A stretch of DNA of 35,740 nt. Origin: Ruminiclostridium sp. (lineage in GTDB: Bacteria > Bacillota > Clostridia > Oscillospirales > Ruminococcaceae). Position numbers and translations under genes: made by a program. This document shows, piece by piece, positions 26,047-33,610 of the stretch. Each line of letters begins with the position of its first letter. Positions within the stretch are counted from its first letter, which is position 1. Location: positions 1-35,740 of the forward strand of contig JAEEJW010000125.1 in the NCBI GenBank assembly GCA_016282095.1, in the 5' to 3' direction. Under the pieces are notes generated by a model. The model was not told the origin of the DNA. It did no database searches and saw only the letters and a list, made by a program, of their open reading frames with translations.

Positions 26047-26889
26047 ATGAAGGAATTTTTTCAGAGCGTTAAATTCAAGATAATAATTTGCATCTTCGCC
26101 CTTGTGTTCGGGATAATGATATATGCCGCAGTTGCGGGAGACAATATCATATTCCCGCGCAGTCTGCTGGAGACCGTTTCACAGCCCTTTGTGACAGCGG
26201 GCAAGGCCGTTTCAGACTGGACATCCGAGACTATAGACACCCTGGTCAACGCCGCCAGATACCGCGAGGAGAACGAAAAGCTGAAACAGATGCTCACCGA
26301 TATGTATGGTCAGATCATCGACAAGGAAAAGACCGACGCCGAAAACGAGCAGTACCGCAGTATACTCGGCATAGCGGAGGAGCACACCGACTATACATGG
26401 TCGCCGCCCTGCACGGTTATAGCGAGAAATGCCGGAGACATTACCGGCGGCTTCACGATAGACCGGGGCAGAGCAGACGGCATCGCGCTCTATGACCCGG
26501 TATTCACTTCGGTGGGGCTTGTGGGTATAATAGGCGAGATCTCTGAGCATTATTCGGTGGTAAAGACCATTCTCTCTCCGGACGTGAAGGTCGGTGTCAT
26601 AACTGCTGAAAGCAAGTCCGTGGGCGTGACGGAGAATGATGCGGAGTACGCCGCCGCAGGCTGCTGCCTTGTGAGCTATGCCACGAAGAGCAGCGGCCTG
26701 AAGGAGGGCGAGACAGTGCTGACTTCGGGAAGTTCGCTGTTCCCGGGCAACATAATGATCGGACGCGTAAAAAGCGTCTACGACGACAGGAACGGCCTTA
26801 CCAGACACGCTGTGATCGAGCCGGCCGTCGATGTATTCCGGGTAACGGGCGTGTTTGTGGTGACGGGATTCGACGGGCAGGAAAAGTGA
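26047..26889 (+). CDS. mreC: Rod shape-determining protein MreC
   Basis: A 280-residue protein: short cytoplasmic N-terminus, one helix (about 10-30), a coiled coil (~60-105) and the paired beta-barrel domain outside, including ITGGFTIDRGRADGIALYDPV and GLVGIIGEI. ATG 26047 gives the usual family length; an earlier in-frame ATG (25960) would start inside mreB. Confidence 0.93.
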   Translation: MKEFFQSVKFKIIICIFALVFGIMIYAAVAGDNIIFPRSLLETVSQPFVTAGKAVSDWTSETIDTLVNAARYREENEKLKQMLTDMYGQIIDKEKTDAENEQYRSILGIAEEHTDYTWSPPCTVIARNAGDITGGFTIDRGRADGIALYDPVFTSVGLVGIIGEISEHYSVVKTILSPDVKVGVITAESKSVGVTENDAEYAAAGCCLVSYATKSSGLKEGETVLTSGSSLFPGNIMIGRVKSVYDDRNGLTRHAVIEPAVDVFRVTGVFVVTGFDGQEK

Positions 26890-26890
26890 T

Positions 26891-27487
26891 ATGAAGTACA
26901 GTATGAAGAACCGCGACGAGCTTTCCCGGAGCGAACGCCGCAAGCGCCTCGCACAGCAGCTTATATATATCGCAATGGTGCTTTTTTTCTACGTTATAAT
27001 GCGTGCCGGGATCTTCGGAGCATGGCAGCCGGTGCTGATCATTCCGCTGGCCACAGCTGTCGCAATGCACAGGGACGAGCTCGCAGCCTGCGTTTTTGCG
27101 CTGTTCTGCGGCTATATGACAGACATAGCCTGCGGATTCGTATTCGGGTTCAGTGCGGTATGGCTCATGACGGTATGCGTGGGAGCGGCGCTTCTTGTGC
27201 GCAATCTTATACGCGTGAATATCGTGAATTTTCTGATAATTACGGCTGCTGCAATACTGCTGGAGTTCTCAATGGACTATCTTTTCAACGTGCTGCTGTG
27301 GAACATACCGAGGGGCGACGTGATACTTACCGTGTCGGTGATACCGACTGCGGCTGCCACAGCGGTTATGTCGCCTGCGGTCTATTTTGTCGTTTCCGCG
27401 GTAGAGCGCAGACTCGGCAGGACCGATTCCGGAGTGGTTTATTATGACCCGGACAGGAACAATGAAGAGCAGGAGGACAAGGCGTGA
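26891..27487 (+). CDS. mreD: Rod shape-determining protein MreD
   Basis: A 198-residue membrane protein with about five helices, weakly conserved in sequence; assigned by topology (FCGYMTDIACGFVFG is MreD-like) and by its place between mreC and PBP2. Starts one base after mreC and overlaps the next gene by 4 nt (GTGA). Confidence 0.88.
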   Translation: MKYSMKNRDELSRSERRKRLAQQLIYIAMVLFFYVIMRAGIFGAWQPVLIIPLATAVAMHRDELAACVFALFCGYMTDIACGFVFGFSAVWLMTVCVGAALLVRNLIRVNIVNFLIITAAAILLEFSMDYLFNVLLWNIPRGDVILTVSVIPTAAATAVMSPAVYFVVSAVERRLGRTDSGVVYYDPDRNNEEQEDKA

Positions 27488-29523
27488 ACGGTATATCGCT
27501 CCTTATAAGGCGCATTACACTGATAATACTCATATTTCTCCTGCTGTTCCTTTGCGTGGTCAGACTTATCAGTATGCAGATAGTCGAGGGCGATGAATAC
27601 TTTGCCCGGACCGAAAGGAACTACACTGCCGTACAGGAGATGATCGCCACCCGCGGTCAGATCTTCGACAGCGAAGGCCGTCTTATGACAGGCAACAGAG
27701 CTGTGTACAGGATAATCGTGCAGAAGGCGTTCCTGCCGTCCTCAACGCAGAACGACATTCTGCTCCGGGCGGTGAAGGAGCTTCGTGAGTGCGGTGAGAA
27801 GTGGAACGATTCGGCTCCCATAAGCTATACCGAGCCCTTTGAGTTCACCACCGACGATGCGGACAGACTGCGCGCATTCAAGTCATTCATCATAGTCAAT
27901 CCCGCCGCGACCGTGGATAACTGTGTTTCCGCGCTGGCGAAGAAGTACGGGATAAACACTGCGGAGTACACGCCGGAGGAAGTAAGGCTCATAGGCGGTG
28001 TGAGGTACGAAATGGAGAAGCGGGACTTTTCTTACGAGAACAGGTTCACGCTCGCGGACGATGTTTCAGTGGACACCGTAATAAGGATAAAGGAGCTTGG
28101 CATAAAGCTGCCGGGGGTGGACGCCGTTGAAGAGAGCACACGGGATTATGTTGTTACCGGTATCGCTCCTCATGTCCTCGGTTCTGTGGGCGCTATCTCC
28201 GCGGAGGAATACGCTTCTCTGAAAAATGACGGTTACAGCTACAACGACATTACAGGAAAGTACGGCATCGAGAACGCCATGGAGAGCGTTCTGCGCGGCA
28301 CCAACGGAGAACGTACCATAGTCCGTGATTCTCACGGCGTTGCGGTTTCCGACACGGTAACGAAGGAAGTCATCGCCGGAAGCAGCGTAAGACTGACTAT
28401 AAACGCGGACGAACAGGCCGTGTTACAGGAAATACTGGCGAACCACATAAACTGGCTCCGTAACTCGGCGGACAGGGGAAATGACTGCGAAGCCGGAGCC
28501 GTGGTGGTGCTTGACGCGAAAACGGGCGCTGTGCGCGGCATGGCTACTTACCCGACCTATGACCTGAAGCAGTCCGTGGAGGATTACGCTTCGGTAATGG
28601 CGCTGCCCGGCAGTCCCATGCTCAACCGCTGCACCTACGGACTTTACAGACCCGGCTCGGCATTCAAGACCATAACCGCCGCGGACGGGCTGATAAACGG
28701 GCTCATCGACAGGAACAGCCGCTGTACCTGCACGGGCAGATACACGTTCTATGCCGATTATCAGCCGAAATGTACAGGCTATCACTACGGTTATGATGTG
28801 GTAAACTGCCTGAAGTGGTCATGCAATATCTTCTTCTACGATCTCGGAAGGCGGCTCGGCATCGCGGAACTGTCCTCGTTTGCGCGGAAATTCGGCTACG
28901 GCACATCCCTCGGACTTGAGATCGGCGGATATGCGGGTCAGATGTCGACCCCGGACTTGTACGAGGAACTGCGCGGTGAGAAGTGGGACGACGGCAACAC
29001 GTTACAGGCAGCCATAGGTCAGCTCGACACTATGGTAACACCGCTTCATCTCGCTGTGCAGGCGCTTACCCTCGCCAACAACGGCGTGAGGTACAAGCCG
29101 TATGTGGTGGATTCCGTGTGGGATTACGGAATGGAAGAAATGCTCTACAAGACCGAACCCCGGGTGGCAGAGGTCATAGAGGACAAGAACGACGCCTTTG
29201 CCATAGTGCGGCAGGGAATGATCGCGGTATCAACGCTGGTTAACTGGCCGACGAGCTCCGCGCTCTGGAACTTCGAGGGACTTCCTTACGGCGTGGCAAT
29301 AAAGACCGGTACACCCGAAGCAGGAGCCGACGGTGTCTATAATTCCACGGTAATGGGCTATTATCCCGCCGAAGATCCGCAGATAGCCTTCGGAGTGGTG
29401 CTGGAGAACGGCGAATATTCCCGTTACATGGTGCGGAATATCATCGACTGCTTCGTTTATCACGATTATCAGCCCGATATGGACGGCAACGGCATTGTTC
29501 TTACCCCGTGGAAACGCAGATAA
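27484..29523 (+). CDS. Penicillin-binding protein 2 (peptidoglycan transpeptidase)
   Basis: A 679-residue class B PBP with one N-terminal helix (about 7-28), a dimerisation domain (TRGQIFDSEGRLM) and the transpeptidase domain. The active-site Ser is in GSAFK (S392), followed by SCN (446-448) and KTG (607-609). Cross-links wall during elongation or septal growth; works with MreBCD and normally with RodA, which is absent here. GTG start overlapping mreD. Confidence 0.93.
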   Translation: MNGISLLIRRITLIILIFLLLFLCVVRLISMQIVEGDEYFARTERNYTAVQEMIATRGQIFDSEGRLMTGNRAVYRIIVQKAFLPSSTQNDILLRAVKELRECGEKWNDSAPISYTEPFEFTTDDADRLRAFKSFIIVNPAATVDNCVSALAKKYGINTAEYTPEEVRLIGGVRYEMEKRDFSYENRFTLADDVSVDTVIRIKELGIKLPGVDAVEESTRDYVVTGIAPHVLGSVGAISAEEYASLKNDGYSYNDITGKYGIENAMESVLRGTNGERTIVRDSHGVAVSDTVTKEVIAGSSVRLTINADEQAVLQEILANHINWLRNSADRGNDCEAGAVVVLDAKTGAVRGMATYPTYDLKQSVEDYASVMALPGSPMLNRCTYGLYRPGSAFKTITAADGLINGLIDRNSRCTCTGRYTFYADYQPKCTGYHYGYDVVNCLKWSCNIFFYDLGRRLGIAELSSFARKFGYGTSLGLEIGGYAGQMSTPDLYEELRGEKWDDGNTLQAAIGQLDTMVTPLHLAVQALTLANNGVRYKPYVVDSVWDYGMEEMLYKTEPRVAEVIEDKNDAFAIVRQGMIAVSTLVNWPTSSALWNFEGLPYGVAIKTGTPEAGADGVYNSTVMGYYPAEDPQIAFGVVLENGEYSRYMVRNIIDCFVYHDYQPDMDGNGIVLTPWKRR

Positions 29524-29553
29524 TGCAACAAATGATATACAATATATACAAAA

Positions 29554-29614
29554 TAAAGACCTTTTTTCACTGCAATTTTCACGAAAATGAAAATAAATTG
29601 AAAAAAGGTCTTTA
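29554..29614. terminator. Nested perfect inverted repeat after the PBP2 gene
   Basis: A perfect 16-bp outer stem (29554-29569 with 29599-29614, TAAAGACCTTTTTTCA type) encloses an inner 7-bp stem ATTTTCA/TGAAAAT (29575-29594). No long U-tract follows. It probably ends or protects the mre-PBP2 message. The right arm overlaps the -35 of the next promoter. Confidence 0.6.
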
Positions 29615-29639
29615 AAAATCTGCAAAAATGTGATACAAT
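29611..29639 (+). promoter_or_regulatory. Promoter for the MinD-like gene
   Basis: TTTAAA (29611-29616), a 17-nt spacer and TACAAT (29634-29639) with a TGA extension. The leader of about 70 nt carries GGAGGG (29701-29706) 7 nt before ATG 29714. Confidence 0.65.
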
Positions 29640-29713
29640 ATGACTATGTAATATGCGTGAGTATGCATATCGTTTTATTGACTCAAATCAAGAACATCAT
29701 GGAGGGCGTTTAT

Positions 29714-30451
29714 ATGTCACAGATCATTGCCGTAACCGCAGGTAAAGGCGGTACCGGAAAATCCACCACCTCTGCCAATATAGCATCGTGCCTTGCTTAT
29801 CAGGGCAAGAAGACTCTTATCGTCGAACTTGACTTCGGTCTGAGATGTCAGGATATCATTCTCGGTATCAACGGCAACGTAAAACACGATATGGGTGAAT
29901 ATCTCGAAGGAAAGATAGATATTCTCAACGCTGCTACCAAAGTTGACAGAAGTCCTAATCTCTCCCTTGTCTGCGCGACCAAGAACCCGTTCATCGAGAT
30001 CAACCCCGAAAAGGTCATCGGTGTCTGCGAAGAGATGAGAGAGTACTTCGACTACATCATCATGGATACCGCGGGTATCGGAAGCTCGGTATTCAGCGTT
30101 ATCAAGGCAGCCGACCTCATAATCATGGTAACTACGCCCGATACCGTCTGCGTAAGAGACGGCCAGATGCTTTCGGACTTCCTTTATGTGAAGAACTGCG
30201 TTAACCAGAGACTCGTCATCAACAAGGTACCCCAGAGATTCAAGGACGAAGAGATACTCTATGATCTCGATGAGGTAATGGATACCGTAGGTATCCCGCT
30301 TATCGGCGTTGTTCCCGAAGACAGTGAGATCAGAGTATGCGGCTCGAAGGGTACTCCGCTTCCGAAGGGAAGCGCGGGCTTCAAGGCATACGACGCGATT
30401 TCAAAAAGAATACTCGGCGAGAGAGTTCCGCTTTCGATCAACATAGACTGA
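29714..30451 (+). CDS. MinD/ParA-like ATPase lacking the membrane-targeting helix
   Basis: A 245-residue protein. The deviant Walker A KGGTGKST (11-18) is complete. VELDFGLRCQDIILG takes the place of MinD's DxDxGLRNLD; DTAGIGSS replaces the DxPAGIE segment, and VTTPDTVCVRD matches MinD's TTPExxxxRD. The end, ISKRILGERVPL..., aligns with the last part of MinD before the amphipathic helix (KGFLKRLFG type), which is missing, so membrane binding by the usual route is unlikely. It lies between PBP2 and mgsA, where clostridia often carry minC-minD-minE-rodA. All nine Arg use AGA, unlike neighbours, hinting at high expression. A regulatory or spatial ATPase is inferred. Start by GGAGGG. Confidence 0.85.
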   Translation: MSQIIAVTAGKGGTGKSTTSANIASCLAYQGKKTLIVELDFGLRCQDIILGINGNVKHDMGEYLEGKIDILNAATKVDRSPNLSLVCATKNPFIEINPEKVIGVCEEMREYFDYIIMDTAGIGSSVFSVIKAADLIIMVTTPDTVCVRDGQMLSDFLYVKNCVNQRLVINKVPQRFKDEEILYDLDEVMDTVGIPLIGVVPEDSEIRVCGSKGTPLPKGSAGFKAYDAISKRILGERVPLSINID

Positions 30452-30492
30452 TCGCTATGACGGACAGACCAAAAAGAAAGATGGTGTCCTAA

Positions 30493-30891
30493 ATGAATAT
30501 TGCACTTATAGCACATGACTCGAAGAAAGAACTTATGGTACAGTTTTGTATAGCTTACTGCGGCGTACTGAGCAGACATAATCTCTGCGCGACCGGAACA
30601 ACGGGAAAGCTCGTCGCCGAAGCAACGGGGCTTAACATACAGCGCTATCTGAGCGGTTCTCAGGGCGGCGATCAGCAGATCGGCGCGCGTATCTCCTGCA
30701 ATGAGATAGATATACTCTTCTTCTTCCGCGATCCGCTGAATGCGAAAGCTCATGAGCCCAACGAAATGAATCTGCTGAGACTCAGCGATGTACACAATAT
30801 CCCCGTGGCCACAAATATCGCTACCGGAGAGGCTCTTATCCATGCCCTTGAACGCGGCGACCTTGACTGGCGCGAGATCATCAGGAACTGA
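30493..30891 (+). CDS. mgsA: Methylglyoxal synthase
   Basis: A 132-residue enzyme converting dihydroxyacetone phosphate to methylglyoxal and phosphate. GTTGKL binds phosphate; [12 protein letters not shown] holds the catalytic Asp (E. coli D71), FFRDPL and the His in AHEPNE (E. coli H98) follow. The residue at E. coli D101 is Asn here, which may be common in clostridial forms. Its position at the end of the shape locus matches other clostridia. The ribosome site is weak. Confidence 0.93.
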   Translation: MNIALIAHDSKKELMVQFCIAYCGVLSRHNLCATGTTGKLVAEATGLNIQRYLSGSQGGDQQIGARISCNEIDILFFFRDPLNAKAHEPNEMNLLRLSDVHNIPVATNIATGEALIHALERGDLDWREIIRN

Positions 30892-30933
30892 TGCGGTAAT
30901 TGTCTTATCCCGACATGAAAGCGCAAAACATCA

Positions 30934-30970
30934 AAAGGAAACGGACAGGTTCCGTTTCCTTTATTTTTTT
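30934..30970 (+). terminator. Intrinsic terminator after mgsA
   Basis: A perfect 12-bp stem AAAGGAAACGGA (30934-30945)/TCCGTTTCCTTT (30951-30962), 5-nt loop, then A and seven T. Confidence 0.92.
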
Positions 30971-30980
30971 GTTTCAGATG

Positions 30981-31009
30981 TTGACAATTCTTTGTTTTCG
31001 TGGTATAAT
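30981..31009 (+). promoter_or_regulatory. Consensus SigA promoter for tRNA-Leu
   Basis: TTGACA (30981-30986), a 17-nt spacer, and TATAAT (31004-31009) with TGG extension: a full consensus match, as expected for a stable RNA gene. Confidence 0.93.
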
Positions 31010-31024
31010 ATTAAAGTTATATAA

Positions 31025-31111
31025 GCCGCTGTGGTGGAATAGGCAGACACAAGGGACTTAAAATCCCTCGGAGTAAAATCCGTACCGGTTCGACCCCGGT
31101 CAGCGGCACCA
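31025..31111 (+). tRNA. tRNA-Leu (anticodon UAA)
   Basis: An 87-nt class II tRNA. The acceptor GCCGCTG (31025-31031) pairs with CAGCGGC (31101-31107), followed by A and an encoded CCA. The anticodon loop CTTAAAA gives UAA; a long variable arm (CGGA..TCCG) identifies Leu; the T arm is CCGGTTCGACCCCGG. It reads UUA/UUG. Confidence 0.97.
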
Positions 31112-31137
31112 TCTAGAGTGAACGCTTTAGATATTCG

Positions 31138-31178
31138 GCTCACAAACGGTTCTACAAAGCCATTTGTGAGCAATTTTT
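31138..31178 (+). terminator. Terminator of the tRNA-Leu transcript
   Basis: Perfect 9-bp stem GCTCACAAA (31138-31146)/TTTGTGAGC (31163-31171), then AA and five T. Confidence 0.85.
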
Positions 31179-31298
31179 ATGCGGATCACAAAAGTCACGT
31201 TCCATAGATATTTTTCGGGTAAAAAACTATTGAACGGGATTCGAACCACCTTGCGTATAGAATTTTAAAACCAATATTCGTAACAATTCAACAAATTT

Positions 31299-31330
31299 AC
31301 AGAAAACGCCTCGCGGGGCGCTTTTTCTGT
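31299..31330. terminator. Hairpin with flanking A and T runs
   Basis: ACAGAAAACGCC pairs with GGCG..TTTTCTGT across a small bulge and loop TCGCGG. It could stop transcription in either direction, shielding the next promoter. Confidence 0.5.
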
Positions 31331-31378
31331 GATTTACACAAAGTTTTCTCCGAAAATTTGTTCAATAAACAGAAATAT

Positions 31379-31407
31379 TTGACTTTCCGCAAAAGATATG
31401 ATATAAT
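31379..31407 (+). promoter_or_regulatory. SigA promoter for the 91-residue hypothetical
   Basis: TTGACT (31379-31384), a 17-nt spacer, TATAAT (31402-31407) with TGA extension; ATG follows 42 nt later with a CGGAG site. Confidence 0.85.
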
Positions 31408-31449
31408 TCTAAAGGTCGTGAATACGACCAGAATCGGAGCTGAAAGTCA

Positions 31450-31725
31450 ATGGAAAATATCGAGGTCACGGTAATCGGCGGGGACATTTCTCCTGACGAG
31501 CGTGAAGAATATATAGAACGAGGAAAAAGAAATAAACCCAATATGATACTGACGGCAGTCAGGATAACGCTGGACGGTGAATATGCCGATATAACATATC
31601 GGTACACAGATCCGCCGCAGGATATGAAAATTTGTATGGACGGCTGTATGATAGGTAAGTTCGGCAGCTTCAATCACGGAAAACAAGCCGAATATCTTGA
31701 CAGAGTGCCGAACAGCTTGAATTAA
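31450..31725 (+). CDS. Hypothetical protein, 91 residues
   Basis: An acidic small protein with an N-terminal IEVTVIGGDISPDEREEYIERG segment and a beta-like ADITYRYTDPP stretch; one Cys pair (ICMDGC). No signal peptide or helix. No family recognised. It is its own transcription unit with a strong promoter and its own terminator, directly between tRNA-Leu and the mobile-type genes, so it may belong to either side. Confidence 0.7.
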   Translation: MENIEVTVIGGDISPDEREEYIERGKRNKPNMILTAVRITLDGEYADITYRYTDPPQDMKICMDGCMIGKFGSFNHGKQAEYLDRVPNSLN

Positions 31726-31735
31726 ATATGGTAAC

Positions 31736-31796
31736 AAAGAGCCTGTAAGCTCTGGTGTGAGAATATCACATCGGAACTTACAGGCTCTTTTTTGTT
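31736..31796 (+). terminator. Terminator with an inner hairpin after the 91-residue gene
   Basis: A 14-bp stem AAAGAGCCTGTAAG (31736-31749)/CTTACAGGCTCTTT (31777-31790) and further T. The loop contains a small TGTGA/TCACA hairpin. Confidence 0.9.
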
Positions 31797-31888
31797 GCAA
31801 AAAATCAGTAAAAACAGAAAATTTCTGCTTGGAAAATATTTGTTTTTCGTTTAAGCGTATGAAATTTTCACCGGAAAGGAGCAGCATC

Positions 31889-32470
31889 ATGTATTTTACC
31901 GCGGAGCCTCATCTTCAGAGCATAGAAGCAGCAATGAGGTCTATCCCCCATTACCAAATCAATCAGATTGAAAATCAGAAAGGAGAGAAAATGAAATTAA
32001 GGTTTTCTACGAAAGAACACTATGACAGATTTCTCAGTCTGTTCAGTATGAAAAGAACAAATCCTCTTCGCAGCGAGCCGGAATTCGTCGCCGCCATATA
32101 TATCCTTACCGCCGATCCCGAGCTTTGGGATAAAGTGAAGGACAATATCACCGATGAAAAGATCAACTTCAGAAAGATAAGACTCGGCTCGGTCAGCACA
32201 GATACATACGCGCTGTATAAGACGGCTGAGGGGCTGTTCTACAACAAGTATCATGTGGCTCCGAATGAAGTTCGCACAATGGACTGCCTCAGCGATCTCA
32301 CGAAAATCCTTATTCTCATCTCGGTCAAGGTCGCTAAAAACGGCTTTGGATATATTGAAACGGATAAGTTCGGCTTTTCCGGTGATGAGCTCGGAAAGAC
32401 CGGGGTTATAAAAAGAAAAAAGCGGAATGGGGGTGAACACAATGAACAGACAGCAAATCCTGTCATATAA
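31889..32470 (+). CDS. Hypothetical protein, possibly DUF6075-like
   Basis: A 193-residue protein. From Met35 on (LRFSTKEHYDRFLSLF..EFVAAIYILTADPELWDKV...SSDLTKI-type end) it resembles the small DUF6075 proteins of clostridial mobile elements; this is a weak resemblance. Two starts have good ribosome sites: ATG 31889 (AAAGGAG) and ATG 31991 (AAAGGAGAG). The DUF6075-like part begins at the second, so a short and a long form may both be made. Overlaps the DUF4314 gene by 29 nt. Confidence 0.65.
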   Translation: MYFTAEPHLQSIEAAMRSIPHYQINQIENQKGEKMKLRFSTKEHYDRFLSLFSMKRTNPLRSEPEFVAAIYILTADPELWDKVKDNITDEKINFRKIRLGSVSTDTYALYKTAEGLFYNKYHVAPNEVRTMDCLSDLTKILILISVKVAKNGFGYIETDKFGFSGDELGKTGVIKRKKRNGGEHNEQTANPVI

Positions 32471-32690
32471 GGAAATGTACCCGAAAGGAACAAGGGTAAT
32501 GCTCGACAGCATGGATGATGACCCGAGACCGGTGCCTCCCGGAACGACCGGGACTGTAATAGCGGTCGATGATATCGGCACTATACACTGTGCGTTTGAC
32601 AACGGACGGCAGCTCGGCATCTGTCCCGAGGTCGATTCCTTTCACAAAATCGAGCCGGAGGAAACAGAAGAACCTGTTATGTCAATGTGA
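32442..32690 (+). CDS. DUF4314 domain protein
   Basis: An 82-residue protein: YPKGTRVMLDSMDDDPRPVPPGTTGTVIAVDDIGTIHCAFDNG is the complete DUF4314 core (KGTRV.L..M.D....PG..G.V..VDDIG....W.NG), a small SH3-like domain found almost only on conjugative elements and phages of Firmicutes. Function unknown. The GGGGGTG site sets the start at 32442. Confidence 0.88.
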   Translation: MNRQQILSYKEMYPKGTRVMLDSMDDDPRPVPPGTTGTVIAVDDIGTIHCAFDNGRQLGICPEVDSFHKIEPEETEEPVMSM

Positions 32691-32726
32691 TTACAGAAAG
32701 ATCAGATAATGGACGGAGGTGAAAGG

Positions 32727-33494
32727 ATGCCAAACCATGTACTGAACAGAGTCATTATGACCGGAGATCAGACCCGGATAAATGAGTTGCTGCGGACAGT
32801 CCAGAACGATGAAGCAGGTCCTGGAACGATAGATTTCAATAAGATCATTCCTATGCCGAAGGAACTCGAAATAGAGTGCGGATTTCGCAGCGAACACGGA
32901 TTCAAGGCTTATGCCGACTTTATCTCAATATACCTTCTCGGACAAAAGGACGGAAAGATAGATGTGTTTTCTGTCCCCGAGAGCAGCGAGAAAGCTTTCC
33001 TGAAAGCCAGAACAGACATTGATCCGGAAACATGGGCGCTCGGGAAGCAATCATATCATAATGTGATCAAATATGGTTATGCAAACTGGTATGATTGGAG
33101 CATAGATAACTGGGGTACAAAGTGGAACGCCTATAGCTTCGGATATTCCGGGCCGGATACTTTGACCTTCTGCACAGCGTGGTCAAATATTAAACCGGTC
33201 ATGACAAGACTTTCTGAGATGTATCCCGATGTGGATTTCAACTATGCATGGGCTGATGAGGACTTCGGAAACAATGTCGGAGAGGTTGAGTTCCGTAACG
33301 GAGAGAAAACATTCGAAAATATACCTGCTCCGTTTTCAAAGGAAGCCTACGAAATGGCAGCCGAAATTCGCGGCGAAGATCTCTGGGAGAGCCGTCACAT
33401 GGTGTTCAGCGAGGAAACCGGAACCTATGAAAGGCTTTCCGATGACGAATATGAGAACATAACCGGGGATGAACAGCCGGAGCAAACCATGTAA
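32727..33494 (+). CDS. Api92/DUF1281-like (YubB ferredoxin-like) protein
   Basis: A 255-residue protein. It begins with MPNHVLNRVIM and has IDFNKIIPMPKEL, DWSIDNWGTKWNAY, FCTAWSNIKPVMTRLSEMYP and NYAWADEDFGNNVGE: all hallmarks of the Api92-like/DUF1281 family of plasmid- and phage-borne proteins of unknown function. The start at 32727 follows GGAGGTGAAAGG. Confidence 0.88.
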   Translation: MPNHVLNRVIMTGDQTRINELLRTVQNDEAGPGTIDFNKIIPMPKELEIECGFRSEHGFKAYADFISIYLLGQKDGKIDVFSVPESSEKAFLKARTDIDPETWALGKQSYHNVIKYGYANWYDWSIDNWGTKWNAYSFGYSGPDTLTFCTAWSNIKPVMTRLSEMYPDVDFNYAWADEDFGNNVGEVEFRNGEKTFENIPAPFSKEAYEMAAEIRGEDLWESRHMVFSEETGTYERLSDDEYENITGDEQPEQTM

Positions 33495-33505
33495 ATAACC
33501 GTATT

Positions 33506-33577
33506 GCCTGCAAGGACAGGCGATACTATTGATATATAGCAGATCCTCACTCAATCGGCAAGCCTGTCATTGCAGGC
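33506..33577 (+). promoter_or_regulatory. Bistable RNA structure ahead of the DNA methyltransferase
   Basis: 33506-33521 and 33562-33577 are 16-nt inverted copies of each other with one mismatch. Each is also a hairpin by itself (GCCTG, 6-nt loop, CAGGC). The leader RNA can therefore form either two local hairpins or one long one. It ends 9 nt before the GGGGG ribosome site, so it could control access. Confidence 0.6.
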
Positions 33578-33610
33578 TACGCCGAAGGGGGTGATGACAT
33601 AAACAGCTTT

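Larger units (their letters stand above)
31112..31449. other. Intergenic stretch after tRNA-Leu: terminator, tRNA-like scrap, hairpin and promoter
   Basis: No convincing gene. It contains a tRNA terminator, a sequence reading GGTGGTTCGAATCCC on the minus strand that resembles a T-arm without the rest of a tRNA (about 31236-31250), a hairpin at 31299-31330, and the promoter of the following small gene. Composition becomes clearly more AT-rich here than in the housekeeping run. Confidence 0.6.
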
